Assembly: GCA_032622095.1 (NCBI GenBank)
Contig: CP136068.1
Coordinates: forward strand, 6,795,314-6,859,313
Source of the DNA: Siphonodentalium dalli
Lineage: Eukaryota; Mollusca; Scaphopoda; Gadilida; Siphonodentaliidae
Direction of reading: 5' to 3'
Length of the DNA: 64,000 nt
In this document: piece by piece, positions 10,268 through 20,725 of the stretch
Position numbering within the stretch: position 1 is the first letter of the stretch
Layout: every line of letters begins with the position of its first letter
Notes under the pieces: generated by a model
What the model saw: the letters and a program-made list of their open reading frames with translations, nothing else
The model's database searches: none
Told to the model about the DNA's origin: nothing
Program-made: the position numbers and the translations under genes

Positions 10268-12250
10268 CTTAATGTGTTGGAGAGAGAAATTTATTTTCAT
10301 GTGTTATATGGCTATGACCATAAAATCAATAGTATAGCTACATTTCAAGACATCCAATATTTGCCTAGCAACGGTTGTTATGGTTGAACCAAGCTGAGAT
10401 GATTGTAGAACTAGAATAATGCCCACAGACAATGGACACATGTGTATATATATCAAGTTCCATGCTTGTTATTTCGATGAAAAAAGTAACGAATTCACGC
10501 AGGTCTCATTCTGATAATAGAGGGTTAATTGGTACTTTTTATAGCTAAGAATCTTACACATAATTGTACTATTTGATATGAAATAGGATTGCTATTCCAT
10601 ATTTCTGTTACATTAGATACCAATTTACATGGTATGGGTGATTTTTTTGAACAACCGTGTGGTTGCCTAGCAACCGTTGCCAATGATGGTCATGCAATGC
10701 GTGTGATCATACCCGAAAACGATGAGTATGGTCCAATGTATATATGGGCCAAGTTTCCTGTTTGTACCTTATCTATCTCAATTTCTGCTATTGAGTCTTA
10801 TTTTGATGTGTTTTGAACAGAAACAGCTCATACATAGATAATAGCAATGCTATACTATATATAGAGGTTATCAGAAGTTGGATCAGTTTCACAATGGCCA
10901 ACAATAACCCAAATTCAACTTGATAGAACAAGAAACTGCGCTATACAGGTATTGGAAATGGAAACATAAAATTTAATCAAGATTCCATCTACTGATACAA
11001 CAAAATAAGAATAACTATGAAGAACTCAGCTGAAAATAAGCAATAAAATGAAAGCACACTTGACCATATGTGACATGGAGATAAAGATATACAACGTAAA
11101 ACATAAAATCTTAACATATAAATTGAAGGCCAACCGGGCCAGCTTGAAAAAATTCAAATTGTTTTCCAAGTTAATGTGGATCAGCTTGTAATGTTAATCA
11201 CAGTAACAAAGATGTCATCGACACTGATATCGTGAGCAAAAAAGAAGTGAGATTGGGCTATCCATCCATGTGTTATTCCCAATTATTACGAAGCTATTAC
11301 TTCAGACAGTGGCTACCAGCTTGCCATTACATGCTATAACATGTTTCCTCAGTTCTGGTTTCTGAGATGCCCCAATAAGAGTCAGTCGGGTATATCATGG
11401 TTATGTTTGGTATTAGCATTATTCTTCAAACTAGGATGAACTGGAATGAACAGTTGTATTTCCACATGTTTTGATAAACAACTTGGTTCAAGTAATATAT
11501 CACATAGCAAATATTAAAATATCAAATAATCTGAAATGTGTACCATGTAGTCTGTAGAATACTCAAATGTGATTATGTGACTAGATCATGTGACTATATA
11601 TTATGAAAATGAATGTTAATAAAAACTTTGGCACTCTGCCTATCCCTAAAAATGTGATTATGTTGACACATTTCTTGATTAATGACACTTATATGATAAA
11701 TTTCAATAGTAACGTTATCTTCATTATGCACTGTTCTATTAAAATCTCGCGCAATAAACTATGACAATGTAGGATAATCAGGAATAATCAGCTATTTGGT
11801 TGGCCAATTGATAATTTTCTCAAATTTAGGGGGAGGGTGTCCAAAACTGACCGGCAAAAAAATCATGAAACGGACAAAAAAGGGTGGGTGTCCAAAATTG
11901 CCTGGAAAAAAGGCCGGAGACGAAAGAAATTGGGTGGTGGGTCCCCCGAGGCCGGAAAAAATAAAATGATCATACGTGCCTGGAAATTTTTTCCGACCCC
12001 CCCTGATTGTTGAAAGAATTAACAAAACCACCCCATGTCGACACGCTCATTTATGGAGCGTTAACGGTGAGAAGTTGGCTACCATTACGGGTAAAACATT
12101 AATTGATAACTGTTTATTATGGAACATTGGTTAAGGGATTTGAGTGTCTACTCCGCCAAAGTTTGTCAATATGGCCAATAGTTGGAAATGTCATGCATGC
12201 CACTTTACTTGGCAATTGTAGATTAGTCGATTTGTGTCAGATATATAGTG
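10268..12250. other. Non-coding interval with X-box-like palindromes
   Basis: No gene is supported. TTGCCTAGCAACGG (about 10362) and GTTGCCTAGCAACC (about 10662) are near-perfect copies of the palindromic RFX X-box pattern. Similar GGTAACGGTTGCTAGG strings occur in the piggyBac-type element at 20.9 kb, so they may reflect a shared repeat rather than promoters. Positions 11825-12003 form a G/A-rich patch with repeated GGTGTCCAAAA units. Confidence 0.4.
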
Positions 12251-12260
12251 GACTGAAATG

Positions 12261-12614
12261 TCAATTATTTGAAATAGCCAACCATATGGGTGTAACGTTG
12301 AAAATTAAACTCAAAGATTGACAGTTTGTGTTACATGTACAAGCTCCAACTCGATGTGGTTGATCTGATAACACATGCTGGATCCGAGCTGATAATTTCT
12401 TGAATCCTGAGGCTCTGGTATTGTTGTTGTTGTTACTGTTGGTGGTGGTGGTGCTGCCTTGATTGTTATCGCCATTATTGTTGACCACTGTTGTGTCGAT
12501 TGTTCTTGCAGTGTCGTCTTCGATATTGGTGGTATAGTTGTGTTCATTCGATAATGATATTTGTCTGTTCTTAAAGGTAGCTGGATGGTTTCGCAGCGTT
12601 AACCACGGACACAA
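12261..12614 (-). CDS. Low-complexity Asn/Thr-rich open frame, doubtful
   Basis: A 117-aa frame with runs of Thr and Asn encoded by a trinucleotide tract near 12420-12480. It overlaps the end of the C2H2-like ORF in another frame and could be its continuation through a frameshift or splice, or simply an open repeat tract. No domain is recognised. Confidence 0.2.
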   Translation of the reverse strand: MCPWLTLRNHPATFKNRQISLSNEHNYTTNIEDDTARTIDTTVVNNNGDNNQGSTTTTNSNNNNNTRASGFKKLSARIQHVLSDQPHRVGACTCNTNCQSLSLIFNVTPIWLAISNN

Positions 12615-12834
12615 CTATTTCCCGATAACTTTTTGAAATTTCCGATGGTATTAATCCAGGATGTTTTATACGTTGGTATCCGTTTTGACCTGTTTTGTGA
12701 TTTAATGTTAATTTGACGTATTCCAGTTCCTCATTTTGATGGTGGTTGATGGCGTGTCCGACTGCCGATTCCATGGTGTTGAAAAAGAGTCGACAGCGGT
12801 GACATCCGAATGGTGTCTCGTCATGATCTGCCAT
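12571..12834 (-). CDS. Small C2H2-like zinc-finger protein or first exon
   Basis: An 87-aa frame starting with an ATG (MADHDETPF). Near the N terminus, CHRCRLFFNTMESAVGHAINHH gives CX2C, a hydrophobic spacer and paired His, the pattern of a C2H2 finger. The rest (HKTGQNGYQRIKHPG and following) is unassigned. The frame closes at 12571, just where the next frame is open, so this may be the first exon or a frameshifted remnant. It lies inside the 33-bp inverted-repeat segment, so it may belong to a mobile element rather than the host. DNA binding is an inference from the finger only. Confidence 0.4.
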   Translation of the reverse strand: MADHDETPFGCHRCRLFFNTMESAVGHAINHHQNEELEYVKLTLNHKTGQNGYQRIKHPGLIPSEISKSYREIVVSVVNAAKPSSYL

Positions 12835-13519
12835 ATCATTTCTGGTAAAAATAAATGTAAAAAATAACGTTAAGATGCATAAAATATAATCCTGGAACTA
12901 ATAAATGTTTTTAAAAGACGGCCAGACGGGGAAAATCTGTTGAAAACCCATCACTTCCATCTAATTCCATATACAGTTTAATGGCATGCTATATTCCAGA
13001 GTTATAATCTGTCCGACGGGTCCTAAATTCAAGAAATATTGCAATTTTGGGAAAATTTAACACCGAGTCGGTTGGTACTCAAAACTGAGTTCTCACCGCA
13101 CCAGCGGTACTTGGCACCGAGTTGTTGGTACAAATTTTTTTCAATCGACGTTTTTTCAAGAGACTGTTTCATGAGAATTATGCATCAGTTGAAACTGCTA
13201 ACACCGTGATTTGGTGGGTACACATCATATAATATATTATGGCCACTTTGATCTGTTCGGCGCCAGTTGTTATTAGTACAAAAAAGCGATTAATACTGTT
13301 ATTTCCATTTTCGCTGTAGTTATCACTGAATAAAACGAGATTATTCAAAGAAAGCAAACATATCAGATTATCAACACACACGAATATTGGAATGGATTTA
13401 TTTTCGTAATATTAAACCGGATATAATTATAAATGAAATGCATATAAATAAATAAACTCACATTTTGTTGACACCAAAACATTTATCAGACGACCGGATA
13501 TCCGTGCCAATAGGTACTC

Positions 13520-13552
13520 CACCGGGTTGGTGATACGCGGGTGACCGGTGTG
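13520..13552 (-). repeat. Right 33-bp inverted repeat of the 3.69-kb segment
   Basis: Exact reverse complement of 9867-9899. Confidence 0.85.
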
Positions 13553-13557
13553 GTAAA

Positions 13558-13750
13558 GGAAACGAACAATTCGATGAAATGCACTGGTGTGTGTTATTAA
13601 TTAACCTTGACATCAATTTCCGGAAATACATTGGCCCGCTGAATCAATGTTAATAATATTGATAATATGCATGTGATGATCGGCACACAGGATCATTTCG
13701 ATAAAGTGAGACAAATAGAGCGTCATGCCTTTGTTTTTGTCATTTTTAAC
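13558..13750. repeat. Dispersed repeat related to 20055-20225
   Basis: Both copies share GATGAAATGCACTGGTG, then ATTTCGATAAAGTGAGA-like and GCCTTTGTTT-like strings in the same order and spacing. Not assigned to a family. Confidence 0.55.
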
Positions 13751-14550
13751 ATTCATAAGACGGGCATTCTTTATATTAGATACGATCGTTAAAGTGATGT
13801 GAAACGTAAATTGAACCTCACAATTGAGTTCCCTGCGTCATTCTGTGGGAAGAGTGAATAAAATAACTCAGATACACGAAATCCCCCATCCTGAAGTCAG
13901 TTTGTACACATTATACGGCCATTCGGCTAACTATTTATATTTCATCAATCGTCCCGATTAATCTCGCCATAATAACACGAAAAAACAAACCGAATCGTTG
14001 TCTTGTGCAGTCACGGAAATGCCCGAGCACTTCCGACTCGATTGGGATTGAATCGGGTTTCGTTCTCACTTCTCAGAACTGGCTTCTAGGGAGGATGACC
14101 GTTCGCTGAAATAGCGTCACATCAGAATATTAAAGCGAAAAACTAATTGACATCGCAATCGGTAGTCAATTCGACAGGGAAGGAATAGAAAGGGAATTGT
14201 TGCGTGAAATCACAAACGGAAGAACATTGGCCGAGTTAGTGGCAAAGATTATAATCGAACAGTGATCGAGAGGTAATAATTCCAAAATGTTACTATTTAT
14301 AGAAAATTGTAAGCGCATTGACCGAATTTTTACATCAATCTGGCCGCAAGCACAGTACCGTGCAGAAAGAGTTGTCTTACTTTTGTAACTCAAAACTGTT
14401 TAATTACATTATACCTGTACAATAGTACAATAATTGGTATTCAATATGCCAATACTGACCATGTGTTAGCTCATTGGCCATGAAATATTTTTAAGGGCAA
14501 ATTCTGTTGTCAAGCTTTGGTCAGCACTATTCATTCTGATAGATGATAAC
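13751..14550. other. Non-coding interval
   Basis: No coding signal is supported; a 75-aa frame on the minus strand (14166-14393) lacks recognisable features. Nothing else was found. Confidence 0.45.
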
Positions 14551-14556
14551 TATAAT

Positions 14557-16750
14557 GGAAGGCCTTTTTCACATGTATTAGCTAATTGCACTTTAGCGTA
14601 AGTGAATTACACGTAAGCGTAATGTATTACACTCAGCCGTAATGCACACATATAAAGGGTAATTCACTAACGCTTAACCGTATGATGTAGATAAAGAATC
14701 ACTCCTATGAGTAATATAATTATGACTAGTGTGCTTAAGCGTAATTGATTTAAGTGTGCTTAAGCGTAATTGATTTACGCTTAAGCGTAATTGATTTACG
14801 CTTAAGCGTAATTGATTTACGCTTAAGCTCACTGTTCATTCATTTTCATTGATAGATTAATTACACTTAATCGTAAATGAATTATGCTTGAGCGATTATA
14901 CGAGAAGCCGTTTTCACATTTATTCTGATTCTGCTTAATCGCAAATCATTTACCCTTAAGTGTAAATCATTTGTACTTAAGAGCAAATCATTTATACTTA
15001 AATCCAAATCATATGCGCTTTAGCGGAAATAGTATGGGAGGCCCTTTTCACATTTAATATTTATTTCCGCTTAATGCAAATATTTGTGCTTAAGCGTAAA
15101 TCATTTGCGCTTAAGCGCAAATATGTGTCTATCAATTTATTTGCGCTTAAGCGCAAATACCTGACACTCCCTTACATCCCTCTGATGTGAATGATTGAGT
15201 CCATCTCATATTATATTATCATGGGCCCATATATATAGTAGTAGCCCCGTACAGACTGGAAAGTTGAAAAAAGAAATCCATATGCATATCAGAATCTCTG
15301 TCTTTGGTGTCCCAAGAATTGGTGCCTCACTCCCAGAGCTCATGTATATTTTATTATCTCCTTCACAGATATATACCATTGCCATGGCCATAAATAGGGA
15401 ATTAGGGGTTACTGGGGTTTGCTTCCCTCATATGGTGTGCTCATTGACTTGAAGTAGGGGAAAAACCCCTATTTTCATAATATCAGCATCCCTGTCCCCA
15501 AGAGTTTGTGTCTCCATCCCAGAGATATAGTATATTTTATAAAAGAGACATATCCTACACAGATCTATATCATTTCCATTCCATGGTCATACAACAGATC
15601 TTGGGGTTTCTGAGGGATTGTTTCCTTCACATGGTGGGGCTATATCAACTTTAGTGATGTGTTTAGGCCTGTGCCCTGTAAATTAATTCAGGGGGGATCA
15701 ATGCATATTGATTTTTATTTGCGCTTAAGTGCAAATGATTTGCGCTTAAGCACAAATAAGATCTATTTGCTTAAGCGCAAATGATAGAGGTTATTTGCGC
15801 TTAAGCGTAAATAAATAATAAATGTGAAAAGGGCCTCCCATAAAATAGATCACATTTATGGCAATTTTATGCTAAAGCGCAAATATATTATTAGACACAT
15901 ATTTTTTGCACTTGAGCGCAATTGATTTACACTAATAAATAATATATTTGAAAAGGCTGTCTCCCATGCGATTTCCTCTAAACTCAAATTTACTCTGGCA
16001 ATAAGACATAAATCAAACATCGGTTTAGACTCCCCCATATACTATGAGATGGACTCAATTATTCAGACAGAGGAAATCAGTTGGAGTTCAAATAGGTATT
16101 TGCTTAAGCATTATTCATTTTAATTATGCTTAAGTGTAAATGAGTTCCGCGCTTAAGCGTAAATGAAGTACGCTTAAACGTAATTCATATACACTCTCAA
16201 TGAACTCCCCTCACGCTGAAATGGATGCAACCGCATTACTAATGCCAGTAACCTACATCAGGTTATACCAATATACATGAGGTATATGGGGAGCCAAATT
16301 AACATTTAATAAATAATAGAGCTTAAGCGATATAATCGAGCTTAAGCGATATAATAAGGGAAGATATAAATTGCGATTAAGTTCAATAAGGAATTATCTA
16401 ATTGCGCTTAGCAAAATAAGGAATATCTTATTGCACTTAAGCACAAAAAGGAATATCATATTGCACTTAAGCGCAATAAGGAATCTCTAAGCGCAATAAG
16501 GAATATTCTTATTGCGCTTAAGCGCGATAAGAAATATTCTTATGCACGTAAGTGTAATTAGAGATTCCTTGATTGGGGGGGGGGCTTTAGCTCAATTATT
16601 TATTAAATGTTAATTTGGCTTCCTCCCATAGAGGTGAGATAGCTGATGAACCCAATTACACTTAAGCGTAATTCAAATGTATTACGCTTATCGTAAGTTA
16701 ATTATGCTTAAGCGTAAATAATTTACGCTTAAGTGTAATTAGCTACTATA
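14557..16750. repeat. Nested fold-back repeats built of CGCTTAAGCG palindromes
   Basis: Dozens of exact or degenerate copies of a TTACGCTTAAGCGTAA / TTTGCGCTTAAGCGCAAA palindrome fill 14577-15165, 15715-15925 and 16095-16745. The blocks are arranged as inverted repeats: GGGAGGCCCTTTTCACATTT at about 15036 faces its reverse complement at about 15817-15836; TTGAGTCCATCTCAT near 15196 faces its complement near 16045; GCCAAATTAACATTTAATAA at 16291 faces its complement at 16591-16610. I infer several non-autonomous DNA elements with TATGGGAGGCC-like ends nested in one another. The dense subterminal palindromes resemble transposase-binding arrays. No coding frame is evident. Confidence 0.75.
15186..15700. 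other. Unique-looking core between palindrome blocks
   Basis: This stretch lacks the CTTAAG palindromes and separates the two halves of the large inverted repeat. It contains two loosely similar sub-blocks (around 15290-15430 and 15475-15620, sharing CCAAGA-TT, CTCCCAGAG-like and CACAGAT-TATA-CATT strings). The 85-aa frame here is not convincing. Confidence 0.4.
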
Positions 16751-17870
16751 AAGTGAATCTGGGATAAGGGGAGTACTCTAAATTGTTCTTTCGACCAGCT
16801 GTTTCTACCAATTAAAAAGAATTCTCATTTATTTTGAAACTAATGAAAGACAACAGTATAATTTTTTACTGGTAATATTCATTATAAACTTGTACAAATC
16901 TGAAAACAAACACAATTTTAATATTTAAGAAATTTAGAGTTCACTCTCTTACAGCAGCGACCACTACATGTATGCCAGGAAGACCAATCGATCTAGTTCA
17001 GCCCGATTGGGCTATTATAATAATTTATAGATCGATCGGTGGTTCACTCTCTGCATTTAAAATATTGCTAATAATTTCCATTCACAGAAGTCAATAATGC
17101 CATTGCAGATAACTTCATCTTAAATTCGACCAAATATGTTGACGTTTGATAAGAAACGCAGGAATTCCCCGATTTGTTTATTTTCAATCGATGAGAAGCA
17201 TGACCACCTGGATCAGTTCGGAGGTGTGCCAATCGTATTTTGCATGCTGTGAATACCCATTCACGCCTAAATTTGCAAACAATCCATATATAACATATAC
17301 ACAGTGTGTACACTTTGTTAGTTGCCAATTAATTCTCGATATTTCAATTAGAAAACATGAGATATCGATGCAAAAATCAAGACATTATCTAGTTTGTGTT
17401 TTGTTGAATCTACTTTCGGTTATCGACATGCCGGCTATTGTTTTGGCTGTTCTGTCAACCGTGCGTGCCAGCCGATCGTCGTTTTTCGGGCGGTTCCGAT
17501 TTCTTCCGAATATAATTCCATGACCTCCACGCGATGATTCGCGCCGAAAATGTGGTTGTATCTGAGAAGATTTCTTGCTCTGACCGCAGTTTTCAACAAT
17601 TTAATACGGGACGAATACCGCATCAATAATATGCAACCTTGGGGTTTTATTTCTAGTTTTTTATGACCTTTCTTATGGTATATCGGATACAGTTCTGTCT
17701 GACATGAAATATATACCCACCGGGAGTGAAGCTAATGACTTTAATAGTGGCCGCTGTCCAGAAACACTATCCATTATATATGCATACATGCATGGAATCC
17801 CGTTCGATATCCATTCTTTTTTGGTATTGTAAATGCAATATGATAATTTGATCATACCGAAAAGTCACTA
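16751..17870. other. Non-coding interval
   Basis: A 125-aa frame (17146-17523, plus strand) is present, but its composition and lack of motifs do not support a gene. No repeats were recognised beyond AT-rich sequence. Confidence 0.4.
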
Positions 17871-17877
17871 GCCGGGT

Positions 17878-18245
17878 TACATTAGTTCAGCTAGATTGAT
17901 CATTCAGACTGACTCGTTCGCGAAACATCATGTTGGAGTGTTGATGCAGGGAAGCTGAGTAACCGAGCCGTGAATTACCTTTTCTCCAAATAAGAACGAA
18001 CGCCGTCCCATGAAGTCACGTTCAACTGTTATCACATACATCGTTTTGTGTGTTAATTGTTTTCGGTGACGCAGCAAGACGCTTCCTTAGCTGATAATCG
18101 CTGTGCTCTTTTTGTGTTGGATTCCGGTCGATAAAAAGGATCACACACAATTGCAATTAGCATAGGCATAGCGACGTCGCAACAAAATGAGCTGGTCGGT
18201 GTGAATCATTCAAACTTGAAATTTATTACACTCCTATACGAGATG
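17878..18245 (+). pseudogene. Relic upstream region of a PAN-like secreted gene
   Basis: Aligns along its length with 31905-32255, the region upstream of the PAN-like gene at 32537. Shared strings in order include ATTCGCGAAACA, TTGGAGTGTTG, CGAACGCCGTC, TTAGCTGATAATCGCTGTG and ATAGCGAC. The alignment then breaks for about 760 bp and resumes briefly at 19014-19065 (TTTTAACTTGATC, CAGGAGCT). No PAN coding exon follows, so this is a duplicated and decayed locus. Confidence 0.6.
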
Positions 18246-18447
18246 TCCATTGCAAACGCTGTTAATTCAAATGGTATTGTCACTAGTGAATTGTGTCATT
18301 TCCCGTGACGTCATTGACGTTACGTCGCTTAATGATCTAGACTGAATATTCGGTGGTTGATCTTTTTCCACATCGGGACTTCCATACATTAATTTTGTGT
18401 GTTTCAATCATATTTTGCGAACCAAATTGACACAGAAGTGTAATAAA

Positions 18448-18554
18448 TAGAGTAATAATTAGTTCCGAGAATTACGTTAAATAATTCACTTGACATCTTC
18501 TCGCCTCTCGTAAATTATTTAACGTAATTCTCGGAACCAATTGATTACTCTCTA
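18448..18554. mobile_element. MITE-like hairpin element, about 107 bp
   Basis: Two arms of about 42-45 bases (18448-18489 and 18510-18554) are inverted copies, including GTTCCGAGAATTACGTTAAA and its near-complement, around a 20-base loop. It sits in the stretch that interrupts the relic alignment, so it probably arrived after the duplication. No clear TSD was fixed. Confidence 0.65.
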
Positions 18555-19599
18555 TATAACATATAGATTGAAGACAAATTTGCTATAATGTGCTACGCAT
18601 TTTTCTTCAAACATTACGGTTATAACTCCACAACCTTATTCGGAACACGGTTTGTTTCTTAAATATTTCCATTTCAACTGTCATAGCCATAAGGCACAGC
18701 AATTAATTAATATATATTAAGTATATGTATACTCACAATTTTAGTCGTTTGATGACAAATAATTACAGTTGTATATACCAGAACATAGAACATAACCGTT
18801 TGAACGCTAATATCACGCAGCATTCTCCTTTCCCCGTGAACATTCGTCCAATTGAAGTAATGTACATGTACGTGTACGTGTGCATGGTATGGTTTGTTTA
18901 CTGTTTTATCATTGTTCAGATTTATCACACCATCGGTGCTGAACTGATTCTTGTTTGTTGCAAATCCAATAGTTTTCTTAATGAATTATCAATAACGACT
19001 CGAAGATGTATCTTTTAACTTGATCGCATATGTATACACAGGAGCTCGATTTGGAATATTGAATGGTCAAAATCTGACGTCACCGATGACTATATCATAA
19101 GTGAGTACAATGCTGAATACGTATTTCGTCAGATTAATCATCATAGTCACATATTATTTTGGAAAACACATTTCCTTTATTTTGATAAGTCAGTTTTGAA
19201 TGCCGTGCCTGTTCTAACCTGAAGGGTGTTTATACATTAGTCGGCTAAGATCCTATCCGCTTCAGTCGGTTAGTGATAACATTAGAGTGTGTATACTTCA
19301 CCGGATAAGAATTGTTGCTATCCGGTGAAGCATCTATCCGGTTTCCATCATCTGAACATCTATATCTATATTTGCGAATGTCTGTATGTCTGTCTGTCTG
19401 TGTTCTATAGAAATTCACAGCGGACCATCTAGACGGCACCAAAGGGGTCTACTAGGGGTAACTTTTTACGAGAAAGATAATGGTGCGGGTTATGATTTTC
19501 TAAAGTGACACCATTGTTGTCAGGGGCAGAACAGGGGGAGGGGCAGAATTATGTTTTTGTCGCCGATTGTCACGAAACTTATATATAATCATCCCCACG
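18555..19599. other. Non-coding interval
   Basis: Contains the short resumed alignment with 32279-32320 at 19014-19065. Otherwise no gene or named repeat was recognised. Confidence 0.4.
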
Positions 19600-20225
19600 A
19601 TAGAACATGTCTTGTCGTTGACTACGCGAGTATAGTCCCCATTGGGCACTATAGAGTAGTGCTCTAAATAATCGACTCATTAGGGTGAATTTGGTGATGC
19701 TAGCCTGCCATGCTGGATAAAGTCCCTAAATTCACCCACTGGGGACCTCATTCTGCAAATGAAAGACACACTATTTCAAGACTTGTGTACATGGTACAGT
19801 AATGCTCTAAGTAATCGACTTCTTAACCACAGCAGAAGTATGGGTTATTTTTCAGGATTTAGTCGGAATTATGGCTTGTTGCCATTAATCGGAAAGCTCT
19901 CAGTGAGAGCGGGAGTCGTACAGTAGATAGAAATATCGGAAAGCGATACAGGTCGTTCATGACTTATGCATGGTCAAGTGATCTCGCTTTTATATATATC
20001 TATTGTGTAGCTCCTTTAGTAGTATAACGTGGCATTGGAGCACACAGACCACATAAACGAAACGAATAACTTGATGAAATGCACTGGTGCGTGTCGTCAT
20101 TTAGCATTGAACTTCATATCCCGAAAGAGGTTGGCGTCGCTAAATCAATATCGATATTGGTTTGATGGTCAACGCATGGTAGCATGTCGATAAAGTAAGA
20201 GAAGTAGAACTGTGTGCTTTTGTTT
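19600..20225. repeat. Dispersed repeat related to 7380-7650 and 13558-13750
   Basis: The left part (19610-20060) resembles 7380-7650 and the right part (20055-20225) resembles 13558-13750. This copy may therefore be the most complete version, with the others representing fragments. Confidence 0.5.
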
Positions 20226-20317
20226 AGTTAAAGTAAGACATTTCGATATAGCAATACAATTAGAGCTTTTGTTATTGCCGTTTTGTTAAAAGTTATAAGA
20301 CATCGAGTCCATCGAGT

Positions 20318-20670
20318 ACAGATACACTGACCACTATGTGTGCATTCCTGTGTGGAATCCCGATACACTGACCACTATGTGTGCATACCTGTGTGGAATC
20401 ATCGAGTACAGATACACTGACCACTATGTGTGCACACCTGCGTGGAATCATCGACTACATATACACTGACCACTATGTGTGCATACCTGTGTGGAATCCC
20501 GATACACTGATCACTATGTGTGCATACCTGTGTGGAATCCCGATACACTGATCACTATGTGTGCATACCTGTGTGGAATCCAGATACACTGATCAATATG
20601 TGTGCATACCTGTGTGGAATCCCGATACACTGATCACTATGTGTACATACCTGTGTGGAATCCCGATCAG
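20318..20670. repeat. 41-bp minisatellite, about eight units
   Basis: The unit is GATACACTGATCACTATGTG followed by TGCATACCTGTGTGGAATCCC. Some units carry about ten extra bases (ATCATCGAGTACA-like), giving mixed 41- and 51-bp periods. The array ends about 50 bp before the Ty3/gypsy LTR edge. Confidence 0.9.
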
Positions 20671-20721
20671 TATCCCATTATTTATTGGAATTTGGAATGC
20701 ACTATGCTTCAGATAATATGA

Positions 20722-20725
20722 GCAC
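20722..20725. repeat. Target-site duplication GCAC, left
   Basis: GCAC directly precedes the LTR terminus TGTGCC and is repeated at 31885-31888 after GGCACA. Confidence 0.85.

Larger units (their letters stand above)
9867..13552. mobile_element. Putative DNA transposon or inverted-duplication-bounded segment
   Basis: Bounded by 33-bp perfect inverted repeats that start CACACCGG and end CCGGTGTG. Flanking bases read ATAAA on the left and GTAAA on the right; a TAAA duplication is possible only if one G is discounted, so no clean TSD is shown. Sequence right of the element (13558 on) matches 20055-20225, where ACCACATAAAC precedes it; the same string sits just left of the element at 9857-9867. 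That supports an insertion, but weakly. A C2H2-like ORF on the minus strand starts about 690 bp inside the right end. No transposase catalytic motif was recognised. Confidence 0.4.

Noticed and set aside
11792-12031. 79-aa ORF with repeated GHPP motifs
   Set aside because: Generated by the G/A-rich GGTGTCCAAAA repeat patch.
14577-16745. CRISPR-like regular palindromic repeats
   Set aside because: Spacers are themselves degenerate repeats, arrays invert, and the context is eukaryotic.
17146-17523. 125-aa plus-strand ORF
   Set aside because: No domain, odd composition, overlapping minus-strand frames of similar length.
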